The position numbers and the translations under genes are program-made. A stretch of DNA of 32,044 bases. Origin: a virus. Below the pieces are notes generated by a model. The model saw nothing but the letters and a program-made list of their open reading frames with translations, did no database searches and was not told the DNA's origin. Positions 7,721 through 16,349 of the stretch are shown here, piece by piece (the first letter of the stretch is position 1; every line of letters starts with the position of its first letter). The stretch covers positions 1-32,044 of the IMG/VR virus record IMGVR_UViG_3300006916_000200; one strand, 5' to 3'.

Positions 7721-8130
7721 TATTGAACCTCCATCATTAAATGTACTATTACCTTGTTACTTATATAATCTACACCATTAATCAAAAAACCATTAGCCAA
7801 AGCCAGCTTTAGCATTGGCAGGTTTTCATTCTCAATCTTTGTAGAGATAATAGAGTAGTTATCCCTAAGAAGATTCAGAATTTCTTTATACGCCTTAATA
7901 ACTTTTGAGCTTTTAGAGATGTTAGGGAAAGCCCCACCATGCTGCATATAAGCCCATGTTTTATCCATTTCAATTACAGTAGCGTAACCACACATTTCTT
8001 CGTTATTAAAAGCTCCTATGCAGTAATCAAAAGTATTAAAGTCCTTAGGCCTCTCTTCACCGAAGGTAGCCATGTGAGCATCTTCTGCTACGTGACTCCA
8101 TTCCTGAAAAGATATCGGCCTAGCCTCCAT
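7720..8130 (-). CDS. GNAT-like acetyltransferase-fold protein
   Basis: 136 residues. The order of elements resembles a small GNAT fold: CIGAFNNEEMCGYATVIEMDKTWAYMQHGG as the central strands, then KSSKVIKAYKEILNLLRDN as the acetyl-CoA-side helix, then ENENLPMLKLALANGFLINGV, like the usual GNAT motif B (neighbouring residues, helix, GF). The typical Q/RxxGxG/A loop is not clear, so it may be inactive or degenerate. Genes of this type are often placed among internal and tail genes of podoviruses; the substrate is unknown. Confidence 0.6.
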   Translation of the reverse strand: MEARPISFQEWSHVAEDAHMATFGEERPKDFNTFDYCIGAFNNEEMCGYATVIEMDKTWAYMQHGGAFPNISKSSKVIKAYKEILNLLRDNYSIISTKIENENLPMLKLALANGFLINGVDYISNKVIVHLMMEVQ

Positions 8131-8957
8131 TACTTACCAACCACTCCGCTAACTGCGCCCATTAAGCCTTTTGGCTTTGCAGCACTAGATGCTTGAGCCG
8201 CCGCCGCTTGTTGAGCTTGAGCACCTTTTTCAGCAGCCCATGCTCGCATTTGTTCCTGGTATCTACCCATATCGAAATCGCCCTGACCTCTAACATCGCC
8301 TGTAAGACTTTGTAAGTTAGCTTCTTGAGCAGCAAGTTCACCTTTGGCAAGTTGTCCTGTAAGGCCTTGTTTTCTTTCTAGATCACCGGATTGAATTCCC
8401 ATTCTATCCATCATGCCTTGTCTCGCGACACCTTGATTAGCCATCATAAGATCACGAGCGCCCATACCAGCCATTCGTTCTCTAGCTCCGCCGCCCATGC
8501 CGCCAAGCCTCATCATGTTTGCTTGAGCTTGTGCCAAAGCTTGTTGTTGACCTTTTTGAGCAGCACCTAGTTGGTTTTGCTCCTCAAGTCCTTGCTTGTC
8601 CATTTGCATTTGCGCCCATGGAGAAAGGCCTGTGCCTTCAGCTTCAGCCTTAAGTTTTTGCATCATTCCAGACTTATAAGGATCAAGTTTAAACTCTTCT
8701 TTTAATGCCCCGTCCTCACCTCTTAAAGATGCATATTCAGGACGCAAAATCCCAGATCTATCTTCAATGCTTCCCTTAACGCTTCCACCGAAGCCGCCGC
8801 CCATGCCGGTAGTTGGCTGTTTCCCAGTAAGTAACTGGCTTCCCATTTTAACGCCGCCTATGGGGCCTAATGGATTTTTTGTAACAATCCGCATTGGGTT
8901 TTTAATAGTTTTCTTAATTGAGCGTGTTAATTTTTTAACCGGATTTCCCTTACCCAT
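8130..8957 (-). CDS. Ala/Gln/Gly-rich internal virion-type protein
   Basis: 275 residues. A very basic N-terminus (about residues 1-30) is followed by a Gly-rich stretch and a long Ala/Gln/Met-rich helical part (residues 100-260). A conserved-looking piece, GLSPWAQMQMDKQGLEEQNQ, recalls proteins placed next to the connector in short-tailed phages. Both ends overlap neighbouring genes by one base (8130 and 8957). Internal virion protein is inferred from composition and position. Confidence 0.55.
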   Translation of the reverse strand: MGKGNPVKKLTRSIKKTIKNPMRIVTKNPLGPIGGVKMGSQLLTGKQPTTGMGGGFGGSVKGSIEDRSGILRPEYASLRGEDGALKEEFKLDPYKSGMMQKLKAEAEGTGLSPWAQMQMDKQGLEEQNQLGAAQKGQQQALAQAQANMMRLGGMGGGARERMAGMGARDLMMANQGVARQGMMDRMGIQSGDLERKQGLTGQLAKGELAAQEANLQSLTGDVRGQGDFDMGRYQEQMRAWAAEKGAQAQQAAAAQASSAAKPKGLMGAVSGVVGK

Positions 8958-9658
8958 TAATTCGACTCCTCATAATGTGTAGTATCGCCTTCCATCCCAT
9001 GAAGTTCTGGATCAGCAGCTTGCCCCATTAAAGTAGTATCCATCAATGTTTGAAGCTTCTCAAGTGTGCCAGCTTCAACCTGCATATTTGGATGTAACTC
9101 TTTTTGGTAGCATCTAAATCTAACATAGCTTAATAGCCATTCGTAACAAATTTCAGGAATATCACAGTTTGTTGCATCAGTTAGGTATCTGTTTAGATCT
9201 TTGAAATAAACAACTCTGATCGCATCTGTGACGCTTTTTGTTGGCTCCGGCGTTAGCCTTAATACATAATCTTCAGAAGTCTTATAAATCGACCAATGAA
9301 AGTATGTAGTGCTCCCAGAATAGAAACGCTCAACATCTTCAACCTCGTAGGAGTCTTCGGAAATGAGAGGCCTCATAGTGTAAATTGTTGCACCGTCCCT
9401 AAAAACAAGCTTTCTAATTTTGGTGTCAATAATATCAGAAGGGAGAGTGTAATCTTCTTGTGCTGCGACAGTTGAAATAAAAGCCTCGTCTTGCAGGTAC
9501 TTGTCGCGAGAGTTTTGCTGAATAATATTAGCCTCAATAATTCTGATGCCAGAATTAAAGTAGTTAGTTAGCTCAGAAGGTTGAATGAAATCTTCAGTAT
9601 CAAGATCTAGTTCAGCCCTTACCTGTGTGGCTAAATCGCCAAAAGTTCTATATGCCAT
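8957..9658 (-). CDS. Head-to-tail connector (adaptor) protein
   Basis: 233 residues. The helical N-terminus (FGDLATQVRAELDLDTEDF... LTNYFNSGIRIIEANI) followed by DYTLPSDIIDTKIRKLVFRDG and a C-terminal helical region (CYEWLLSYVRFRCYQKEL) has the layout of podoviral adaptor proteins such as P22 gp4 or T7 gp11: two long helices plus a small strand domain. These form the ring beneath the portal. Its position beside the 757-residue nozzle-like protein supports this. The exact family cannot be fixed by eye. Confidence 0.65.
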   Translation of the reverse strand: MAYRTFGDLATQVRAELDLDTEDFIQPSELTNYFNSGIRIIEANIIQQNSRDKYLQDEAFISTVAAQEDYTLPSDIIDTKIRKLVFRDGATIYTMRPLISEDSYEVEDVERFYSGSTTYFHWSIYKTSEDYVLRLTPEPTKSVTDAIRVVYFKDLNRYLTDATNCDIPEICYEWLLSYVRFRCYQKELHPNMQVEAGTLEKLQTLMDTTLMGQAADPELHGMEGDTTHYEESN

Positions 9659-10002
9659 TATCTAGAATTCCTCGCCGCTTGCTCTCTATATGCTCCAATA
9701 AAACAACGAACCACGCAAGCCCCAGTGGTCGTTACATTGATATTTTCATTGGTAAAACTATCATTATTAAAGGTAATTGTACCAGCCCCAGTAACAGATG
9801 TCTGAATAACATCTAGCGGCTTAAAACCTAGACCATGGGCGCGATCCTGATCAGTAACAGCACCGTCAAAAGTAAGCTCGAAAAACTGCCATTGGCCCTT
9901 CAGAAGAACATCGTCCTGGAAGAACTCCTTAAGTCTTAAGAAATTGTCCCTAATATGGATGTCTGTAATATTCTTTAAAATCAACTGAGGAATATTTATC
10001 AT
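9658..10002 (-). CDS. Small tail structural protein
   Basis: 114 residues. A helical start (IPQLILKNITDIHIRDNFLRLKEFFQDD) is followed by a beta-rich domain (WQFFELTFDGAVTDQDRAHGLGFKPLDVIQTSVTG). This small type recurs between connector and nozzle or fibre genes in short-tailed phages, usually as an unnamed virion protein. It overlaps the nozzle-like gene by four bases and the connector gene by one. Role inferred from position. Confidence 0.55.
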   Translation of the reverse strand: MINIPQLILKNITDIHIRDNFLRLKEFFQDDVLLKGQWQFFELTFDGAVTDQDRAHGLGFKPLDVIQTSVTGAGTITFNNDSFTNENINVTTTGACVVRCFIGAYREQAARNSR

Positions 10003-12272
10003 GCGTTACTCCCCGATTGCCCAACCTCAAAGGTTTGCTGGGTTTGCGAAATATCAACCCAATGGATATTATAAGAAACCAGGTTCAAAACCTCTTCCCT
10101 CTTATACCCCTTGATAACCCACTTATATGATCCTGTTGGAAGATCATTTGCTGAATCAATTACAGACAGAACAGTATTAGAAGTCCTTGCGTCCACCTGA
10201 TATTCCTTCACATAACCATCAATCTCAGTAGCTATAAAGTAATCAACCACATCCGTAGGCCATGTATCAGAATCAATAGTCACAGTGTTTGCTGTATTAT
10301 CAAAAGTAGCTGTACCATAAACATCAGAATTATATATAGGAGCGTAACCATTTGTGATGACAGTATTCAAATAAGAAAGCCTTAGACCGCGAGCAGGAAA
10401 TCTTCTCCATTGCTCGATAACCCCTTCAGCGTTCCAAACACAATCTGGATTTCCCCATACGAACTCATCAGACCCCCACACAAAGTTAGTGCGAATTCTA
10501 ATGATATTACAGTTACGAACAGTTCTTCCTACATCACCAATCGCTGATATTTGAATTGTTACGTTACCTTCGTTACCCGCTGTTAGCTGAATCTTAGTTG
10601 GCATCTTCCTAAAGAATGTTCCACCAAAATTATTATTAATACTTTTATATGTCCAAATAATTGTCTCTGTATCCCAATCGCTAGGCGTAACTACGGTATC
10701 AACCTTGGGATCTGTTTTATTAGTCATCTCATGCTCGAAAACATAACCCCTTGAGTCGCCGCGATAAAGCTTCCCGTTGAAGTATTCTAAAGCAGTTGGC
10801 CTAAAGCTCGTTCCTGACCAAGTATAAAACGTACTCCTCGCACTAACTCCCCATCTTAAATCAAGAGCAATTATGGTGTCGTTATCTAAAGACGCTGATG
10901 CTGATTGAATTCCCCATAGAATACGCCTCTCAGTTTCATCAAACTTTCCGTATATTCTGTTTTGCTGAGATTGTGCATCTAGTATTGTTTTGTAGCGAGT
11001 ATTAATATTGTCAGATATTTTAATAACCTGATAACCATTAGTTGAATAAAAGCCATCATTACCAGCCCAGAACAATGCACCGGCACCGTTACCTGGATCT
11101 GCTTGGACTAATGACTGTGAACTCACACATCCGGCTGTATCAGACAGGCGAACAAAGTTAATGCCGCCCCTACCAAACTGATCGTAGTTACCTTCAAGCC
11201 TGTAGATATGACGTTTACATAAAACAATAGGAATAGAGTTAACACTGTGTATTCCGACAATTTCATCCTCCACTTCAATAAAGAAACTTTCGGGACAAGA
11301 ATCTGGGTCGCCTGGAACTGATTGCCTTATTCTAAATGGGTATTTATCGGACCCATCTTGAATAAAGCCATAGTAACCAATGTTGTTAACTACATGTAGG
11401 ACTTTACTTTCTGGAGTGGGATCGAAGTCAACAGTCCCATCGTTAGTATAGAGTAGAAGGCCAGAAGTGATACTAGCATCAGCAGCCGAATCATTATAGA
11501 TAGTTGTTCCATTTGTTACTTCTCCTATTTTGTAAAATACATCTCCACCTGCAATGGTTCTGTATATGAAAACTTTGATTACAGTTGTGTCCCAGTTGTC
11601 AATAACCCCGTTACTTATAACAGGTATGTTCGTTATATTAACAGTGTTTGAATCTGGAGCGGCTGCACTTGTTAAAGAAACCAACTCAGTTCTTCCAACA
11701 TCTTGAAAGGTTTGGTCGTTAACTGTGTATGTGTACTCATAATGAAATGCGTAAACATAAGAGTTGGCACCAGCGGCACCAGCCGTTACAGTTGGCGCTG
11801 AAGCAAGCTCTGGAAGACCAGATGTTCTTACCCTATAAGTTCCACCAGAATCTTTGTAAATCTTCTGTGGTCTTGGGAAGTCATCTGTAGTTAGGAATAT
11901 ATGATCATTCCACTGGCTATAAGAAAGTACATTTGTTGTATCGCCACTGGAAAAAACATCATTGCCTGAAGGACCAGTTAGTGTTGTATAGGCAGATGGG
12001 TTTCTGTAATAAATCTTATCAGAGCTATGAACGAACATCTTGTCGGAGTTTGCATAGTTAATTAAAGCTCCAACCCTTTGAACCCCTGCTGGGATTTGCG
12101 GATTGGTTTCGTCGTCTAAAACAGATCCTTCTCTGGTAATCAGTTTTCCATCAGAAGCAATATTGAAGTTATCAATAGTCTCGGCGGTATTATACTTTTG
12201 CTCGTATAAATCATCAGTGATACCACCTGAAAAATCATTAACCTCGAAGGGGTTATTATACTTAACCGCCAT
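9999..12272 (-). CDS. Tail nozzle / tail tubular protein B-like
   Basis: 757 residues, mostly beta strand. The N-terminus (NPFEVNDFSGGITDDLYEQK ... NFNIASDGKLITREG) is typical of podoviral tail tubular B-type and stabilisation proteins, which open with FSGG and a short list of strands. Further on, repeated strand-turn blocks (WAGNDGFYSTNGYQVIKIS; DERRILWGIQSAS-like segments) suggest a beta-propeller domain. Such proteins form the distal nozzle of the short tail. The ATG at 12272 begins MAVKYNN. Candidate family by architecture, length and neighbours. Confidence 0.65.
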   Translation of the reverse strand: MAVKYNNPFEVNDFSGGITDDLYEQKYNTAETIDNFNIASDGKLITREGSVLDDETNPQIPAGVQRVGALINYANSDKMFVHSSDKIYYRNPSAYTTLTGPSGNDVFSSGDTTNVLSYSQWNDHIFLTTDDFPRPQKIYKDSGGTYRVRTSGLPELASAPTVTAGAAGANSYVYAFHYEYTYTVNDQTFQDVGRTELVSLTSAAAPDSNTVNITNIPVISNGVIDNWDTTVIKVFIYRTIAGGDVFYKIGEVTNGTTIYNDSAADASITSGLLLYTNDGTVDFDPTPESKVLHVVNNIGYYGFIQDGSDKYPFRIRQSVPGDPDSCPESFFIEVEDEIVGIHSVNSIPIVLCKRHIYRLEGNYDQFGRGGINFVRLSDTAGCVSSQSLVQADPGNGAGALFWAGNDGFYSTNGYQVIKISDNINTRYKTILDAQSQQNRIYGKFDETERRILWGIQSASASLDNDTIIALDLRWGVSARSTFYTWSGTSFRPTALEYFNGKLYRGDSRGYVFEHEMTNKTDPKVDTVVTPSDWDTETIIWTYKSINNNFGGTFFRKMPTKIQLTAGNEGNVTIQISAIGDVGRTVRNCNIIRIRTNFVWGSDEFVWGNPDCVWNAEGVIEQWRRFPARGLRLSYLNTVITNGYAPIYNSDVYGTATFDNTANTVTIDSDTWPTDVVDYFIATEIDGYVKEYQVDARTSNTVLSVIDSANDLPTGSYKWVIKGYKREEVLNLVSYNIHWVDISQTQQTFEVGQSGSNA

Positions 12273-12313
12273 TTGACACCTTTCTCATAAGTATATTAAT
12301 AGTAATACTATCT

Positions 12314-12748
12314 ATGGAAAAAGAAAAAAATCGGTTCTTAAAGTTTATATCAAACATAAGCGAATCCGGCTGTATAGAGTGGAACGATCGCGGACTCAGA
12401 AGAGGATATGGAAGGTTTTATTTTTATGGAAAATCTATTCCCGCTCATAGAGCGTCCTATATTATATGGAAGGGAGTTGACCCTGGAAAAAATCTTGTAT
12501 GCCATTCCTGTGATAACAGAAGGTGCGTAAACCCAGATCATCTGTGGCTTGGGAATCAGAGCGACAACCTTAAAGACATGGTATCTAAGAAAAGACACCA
12601 TGAGCAAAAGAAAACTCATTGCAAAAATGGTCATGAATTTACAGAAGAAAACACCTACCTTGAAAATAGAAAAGGAAGAGGACCATCCAGAAGATGCAAG
12701 GTCTGTAGAAGAAGCAGAGTTATGAAGCATTACTGGAAGAATAAGTAA
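12314..12748 (+). CDS. HNH homing-type endonuclease, antisense in late operon
   Basis: 144 residues. The HNH motif is clear: PAHRASYIIWKG with His45, then CHSCDNRRCVNPDHLWLG (63-80), with the zinc cysteines and the N-x-x-H of HNH_3 enzymes. A second zinc-binding module follows (Cys103, His107, Cys128, Cys131). The gene is on the + strand between two - strand tail genes, leaving only two bases to its right neighbour, so it is not part of the late operon. A perfect -35-like TTGACA lies at 12273-12278, with only a weak -10. No good ribosome binding site is seen. Free-standing phage HNH genes usually act as mobile elements that cut intron- or gene-less relatives. Confidence 0.85.
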   Translation: MEKEKNRFLKFISNISESGCIEWNDRGLRRGYGRFYFYGKSIPAHRASYIIWKGVDPGKNLVCHSCDNRRCVNPDHLWLGNQSDNLKDMVSKKRHHEQKKTHCKNGHEFTEENTYLENRKGRGPSRRCKVCRRSRVMKHYWKNK

Positions 12749-12749
12749 A

Positions 12750-13142
12750 TTATCCCCCATAAACAGCTACCATATCGGCTGTGTTGTCTATTGTGTAAAC
12801 TAGGTATTGAGTGTCTGAAACGCGCTCCACAGTTGGATAAATTGCAGCCCCCGTTGATCCTGACTCTCTAAAAGATATAGAAACAACATCGAAATCAAAA
12901 CCAGCGGGAACAGTTACCTGCTGCCTATAAAAACCTGTAGGTCCACCGTAAGTCACCCAAGAGCCTGAAGCTATTGTTTGAGTAACCCCAGTTATTGATT
13001 GAGCTGGGAGTTTTGCCGAGTTCGTTCCATTGTGAGTATGATCATTAAGCTGCTGAATGTTATCTTCTAATGCCGTCCAAAGAGATGAACCTCTGTCTCC
13101 ACTTTGCGGTTTAATAAAACCGTAAGTTAATGTTAAAGCCAT
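12750..13142 (-). CDS. Tail fibre accessory / beta-rich virion protein
   Basis: 130 residues. SLWTALEDNIQQLNDHTHNGTNSAKL is a helix followed by the His-rich HTHNGT turn often found in phage tail fibre and collar proteins. The remainder is beta strand (FYRQQVTVPAGFDFDVVSISFRES), like a small receptor-side or fibre-tip domain. It follows the 446-residue fibre gene at 12 bases and probably shares its mRNA. The receptor or partner is unknown. Confidence 0.55.
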   Translation of the reverse strand: MALTLTYGFIKPQSGDRGSSLWTALEDNIQQLNDHTHNGTNSAKLPAQSITGVTQTIASGSWVTYGGPTGFYRQQVTVPAGFDFDVVSISFRESGSTGAAIYPTVERVSDTQYLVYTIDNTADMVAVYGG

Positions 13143-13154
13143 TTTAATTCTCCT

Positions 13155-14495
13155 TTAGGATTTCCATCCCGTAATAGGGAGTCTTGCCTCCAAGTGATAA
13201 CTTTGTGCAGCGTTATCGTTAAATGCGATAAAACCACTATCCCAAGTTGAAGTTGAAGATGATGTTCCATTAGTTGTTTTACCTAAAACTTTTAACTCAG
13301 TTGTGCTATACGCTGAAACCATGCCATCGACAAATGCATCAGTAGAATAAGCTGCGGTCCACCTTCCTAAAGATCCTGAGTCAGAGTTATCACCGCCTGG
13401 GCTTGTTTCTGTGTTTACAGTTACGAAATTAGTGTCCATTGTTAAACCAGATGGCAAATTGAATAAGTAAATGCCGCTTCCAGCAGCCGAGCCAGTGGTA
13501 TTTGTATGTCTGTAATCCCACCGTATTAAAACGTCACTTCCGCTTCTCTTCCAATAAGCAGCGTTTGTAACAGGCGAACCGCTATTTCCGTAAGAAGGGT
13601 CCGATGTTACCGCCGTTATAAGAGTTCCAGCAGCTACAGAAGGGAAGGCGATCCAATCCGTTTTCGCTGAATGATCTAGCACAAGCCAATTAGTGTTGTC
13701 AGAAACTAACTTTACCCTTTCGCCATTTGTGTAAAGCGCATAGGTGCCTAAGCCTGTTCCCGAAATTGTGTAAACCTGGCTCAAGTTAGTCCCGCTATGG
13801 ATGATTTCAATTATTTTTCCTGAATTACCAACCGGCGTAAATAAAGTTTGCGTAAAACTAGCACCGCTTAAAACTAAAATATCGTCAGCACTTGTTGCTG
13901 TATCCGTTGTTACAACTGATCTAACAGCTTTGTTTGCAGATCCAGACGCCCATTCAAGCCCAGAAGGGAGAGAAGAGTTCGCTTTTAAAAATAAACCATT
14001 AGCTCCAACTGGCTGTCTAATATCAACCGAACCATCGTGAGTTAGTAAGTCACCCTTGGTAGTAGTTGGATTAGGCCCAACAACATCCCAAGTTGTACCG
14101 TTATCAACATTAATTCTTTGTTCGTCAGTTATATAAATAGATCTACCGGCATTACCTGCTGCTGGCTTTCCAGCTTCAAGATAATTTTCAAGCCTTGCTG
14201 ATAGTTGATTGATGCTCGATGAAAGAGATCCCTCTGCTGTTGCATCATCGCCTTCAAGTAGCTGAATAACTCCAGCCGCCCCCCTGTGAAGCCTGATGTT
14301 TTCAGAATCGGTTCCTGAATTACCAATAACAGCTTTTAAGTCGTTTCTTAAAAGAGCGCGTTTATTAGTGCCATCGTCAGTTTTAATTCGTGCTTCAGTT
14401 GTGTTTGTATAAATTCTTCCAGATACAGATGAACCTGGGTCTGATGAAAGGTGCTCAAGACAAGCGTCTTGCAATTCCCCTAAAATCTTAGGCAT
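13155..14495 (-). CDS. Tail fibre-like protein
   Basis: 446 residues, rich in Gly, Ser, Thr and Asn. The N-terminus has a repeat-like ITDEQRINVDNGTTWDVVG block of the sort phage fibres use. A region near residues 190-275 (TSADDILVLSGASFTQTLFTP ... NTNWLVLDH) matches the short beta module seen also in the beta-helix protein ending at 17111. The C-terminal 160 residues form a distinct beta domain (WIAFPSVAAGT ... HLEARLPITGW), probably the receptor-binding tip. Function is inferred from composition, order and neighbours. Confidence 0.6.
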   Translation of the reverse strand: MPKILGELQDACLEHLSSDPGSSVSGRIYTNTTEARIKTDDGTNKRALLRNDLKAVIGNSGTDSENIRLHRGAAGVIQLLEGDDATAEGSLSSSINQLSARLENYLEAGKPAAGNAGRSIYITDEQRINVDNGTTWDVVGPNPTTTKGDLLTHDGSVDIRQPVGANGLFLKANSSLPSGLEWASGSANKAVRSVVTTDTATSADDILVLSGASFTQTLFTPVGNSGKIIEIIHSGTNLSQVYTISGTGLGTYALYTNGERVKLVSDNTNWLVLDHSAKTDWIAFPSVAAGTLITAVTSDPSYGNSGSPVTNAAYWKRSGSDVLIRWDYRHTNTTGSAAGSGIYLFNLPSGLTMDTNFVTVNTETSPGGDNSDSGSLGRWTAAYSTDAFVDGMVSAYSTTELKVLGKTTNGTSSSTSTWDSGFIAFNDNAAQSYHLEARLPITGWKS

Positions 14496-14533
14496 TATTC
14501 CCCCTATTTTTACGTTAGGTCACGCTACCGTAA

Positions 14534-14956
14534 TTATTTATTTTCGATGTTATTATAGTAGCTTTTTTGGTTTTCGTATATCTTTTTAACTCGCAACAAA
14601 AACTCAGTCATACTCTCTGTATGCTTCATGAAATTACACTTTGTGCAGCAAGGCAGACTGTTAGTGAATGTATATCCGATGCTACTATTTATTCTGTCTA
14701 TACCGTTGGTAGGTATAACGAGATCCCCCTTTTTGAGCCTTAAGGTTTTATACCTATTCTTCGTATTCCCTGGAGCAGCGCCACAGTAAAAACAGTGTCT
14801 TATAGAAAAAAACTTCCACTGATCATAAGTTAAATCAAAATGTATCTTCCTTTTAGAGGCTCTCCTTTTCACCTCACTGTAAGCTCGCTTCAGGCTGGCA
14901 GTGCCAGCGGTCTTGTAACCTACAACTTGCCCTTTTTCATTACGCTCTTTTATCAC
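14534..14956 (-). CDS. HNH endonuclease (late-strand, free-standing)
   Basis: 140 residues. Basic helical N-terminus (AYSEVKRRASKRKIHFDL), then CFYCG (Cys55, Cys58), GIDRINSSIGYT (85-96), the usual site following the HNH His/Asp, and PCCTKCNFMK (102-111) with the second cysteine pair. This Cys-x-x-Cys, GIDR, CCxxCN type is a common phage HNH family. It is transcribed with the late genes between the endolysin and fibre genes and interrupts neither. I see no intron at its position, so it is a free-standing homing-type gene. The HNH histidine is not obvious by eye. Confidence 0.8.
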   Translation of the reverse strand: MIKERNEKGQVVGYKTAGTASLKRAYSEVKRRASKRKIHFDLTYDQWKFFSIRHCFYCGAAPGNTKNRYKTLRLKKGDLVIPTNGIDRINSSIGYTFTNSLPCCTKCNFMKHTESMTEFLLRVKKIYENQKSYYNNIENK

Positions 14957-14965
14957 GCCAAAAGC

Positions 14966-15460
14966 CTAGCCTGGAACTCTGTAGCCTAACACTCGACTTT
15001 TAGAATATTTGGAAACATTAACCTCATCACTTTGATTTCCACCTAAAACGTAAACACTCTTATCATCCTCTTTAACGTAAAAACCAACATGCCCTTGCTT
15101 TGGGTTTCTTCCCCTAGATAAAACAACAACGCAGCCAACAGTGGGCTTCTCAATACCTTTTCCCCACTTCTCATAAGACCTTGCTCTAGCACTCCTTGAA
15201 GATCTAACCCCAGATGACTCTAGACACCAGCAAACAAAAGAAGCGCACCATGGCACTTCATCTGCTGTGGCCTTTAAACTTGTGGCGTAATGATATTCAA
15301 CAATTCTTTTATTATGCTTGCGAGGACCTTTAAGCTCTCTCACTCCCATCTCACCAACAGCCAGACGATAGTAAGAAGGTATCTCTTCACCCCTAGTTTC
15401 AGGCTTTATGTCAGCCTTGCCAGAAAACCAATTTCTAATTCTTCTCCACAGCCTTCTCAT
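14966..15460 (-). CDS. Endolysin, NlpC/P60-CHAP type (TIGR02594-like)
   Basis: 164 residues. A basic N-terminus is followed by a cysteine peptidase domain: LAVGEMGVRELKGPRKH, DEVPWCASFVCWCLESSG with catalytic Cys72, RSARARSYEKWG, GCVVVLSRGRNPKQGHVGFYV with His124, then VLGGNQSDEVNV. This matches the TIGR02594 endolysin family, which cuts peptide cross-links of the cell wall. No signal peptide is seen, so it should need a holin. It overlaps the lipoprotein gene by 26 bases and ends ten bases before the HNH gene. Function is strongly supported by domain and context. Confidence 0.85.
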   Translation of the reverse strand: MRRLWRRIRNWFSGKADIKPETRGEEIPSYYRLAVGEMGVRELKGPRKHNKRIVEYHYATSLKATADEVPWCASFVCWCLESSGVRSSRSARARSYEKWGKGIEKPTVGCVVVLSRGRNPKQGHVGFYVKEDDKSVYVLGGNQSDEVNVSKYSKSRVLGYRVPG

Positions 15461-15773
15461 TCATCCCCCTCATTTTCATCAAAAAAACCCCTTGAATTCT
15501 TTTCTGCTCAGCAGAACATCTAACAAACTCGCAAGCACTCTCAATGAAAGTCTGGAAGGCAGCAAATGATTCGGCAGACATTGAAAAGCGCCCTGTCTGA
15601 ATTGCAGCCCACTCCTCTTTATCAACGTGCTCAGAAATGTCAGAAACAGTATGGTCGCAAAAAGCACTGCCATCATCTAAAGTAACGCAAACCTCTTCAT
15701 CTGGAATAGTTAAACTACAACTGAGAATTAGGGTTGAGCTTAATAAGATCACGAGCAATTTCAATAACTTCAT
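15435..15773 (-). CDS. Lysis-cassette lipoprotein (possible outer-membrane spanin)
   Basis: From the ATG at 15773 the product is 112 residues. It begins with a signal peptide, MKLLKLLVILLSSTLILSC, with the lipobox LILSC and Cys19 as lipid site. This start is preferred to one at 15818 because AAGGAA lies upstream and the signal peptide starts there. The mature part has three further cysteines and is acidic. Its place directly upstream of the endolysin is that of an outer-membrane spanin or lysis regulator, but no inner-membrane partner is obvious. A lipoprotein fits a Gram-negative host. Confidence 0.65.
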   Translation of the reverse strand: MKLLKLLVILLSSTLILSCSLTIPDEEVCVTLDDGSAFCDHTVSDISEHVDKEEWAAIQTGRFSMSAESFAAFQTFIESACEFVRCSAEQKRIQGVFLMKMRGMNEKAVEKN

Positions 15774-16059
15774 TTCTATGCTTTTCCTTATCCGCATCGG
15801 GAGAATTAACAAGTTCATCTAGAGCTTTGTTGAACCTTCTAACGTCAGCATCATTTCTTAACTTTATCAAGGATAAATTAATGCCAAGAATTGTTTTATC
15901 TAAAATAATATGAAGTAATTTTTTGGTGAAGAACGATATAATAAAACTGATAGGCCCCCAAGAAAGCCATGGGAGCCTTTCAATTAAGACTCCCATCACC
16001 TGCTTAAGCACTAATTCCACTAGAATATCCCTCTTGGGATCTAATAGTGGCTGATTCAT
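15715..16059 (-). CDS. Hydrophobic-segment protein in lysis cassette
   Basis: 114 residues with a hydrophobic stretch (residues 17-53, VLKQVMGVLIERLPWLSWGPISFIISFFTKKL-like) that could cross the membrane once or twice and a charged helical C-terminus. It overlaps the lipoprotein gene by 59 bases. Position and hydrophobicity suggest a holin-related or antiholin role, but it could also be an inner-membrane spanin. The assignment is tentative; the better holin candidate is at 16489-16749. Confidence 0.5.
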   Translation of the reverse strand: MNQPLLDPKRDILVELVLKQVMGVLIERLPWLSWGPISFIISFFTKKLLHIILDKTILGINLSLIKLRNDADVRRFNKALDELVNSPDADKEKHRNEVIEIARDLIKLNPNSQL

Positions 16060-16062
16060 TTA

Positions 16063-16293
16063 CTACGCCTTTAAAGCGGCTTTGATGATGTCAATTACTG
16101 CATCGTCAATATCGCCTGGAATAGCTTCTTTTAGTTTGTCTAAAAGAGCACCTGAATCAACAACAATAGAAACCGAAGCATCTGCCTGGTGTCCATCGTA
16201 AGAAACAGAAACTACAAGATTACCTTCTTTTAGTTCTACTTTTAAATTTCCCTCGTTGCCGAGTTCCCCCTCATGAAGACCTGCGTCTACCAT
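16063..16293 (-). CDS. Small hypothetical protein in lysis region
   Basis: 76 residues. A beta-rich half (NLKVELKEGNLVVSVSYDG ... ASVSIVVDSG) is followed by an amphipathic helix (ALLDKLKEAIPGDIDDAV). Followed after three bases by the hydrophobic-segment gene, so probably co-translated. No membrane segment, signal peptide or recognised motif. Upstream is GGGGGAAATT, a usable ribosome binding site. Function unknown; the location between holin and endolysin genes suggests an accessory role. Confidence 0.55.
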   Translation of the reverse strand: MVDAGLHEGELGNEGNLKVELKEGNLVVSVSYDGHQADASVSIVVDSGALLDKLKEAIPGDIDDAVIDIIKAALKA

Positions 16294-16349
16294 AATTTCC
16301 CCCTCATTAATGGCATTATTGCCGCTTAAATGTTAACACAATAATTTTA

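Noticed and set aside
12273-12300. Promoter for the antisense HNH gene
   Set aside because: TTGACA at 12273-12278 is perfect, but no -10 with 16-18 spacing is convincing and the region overlaps a coding start; it is only mentioned as a possibility.
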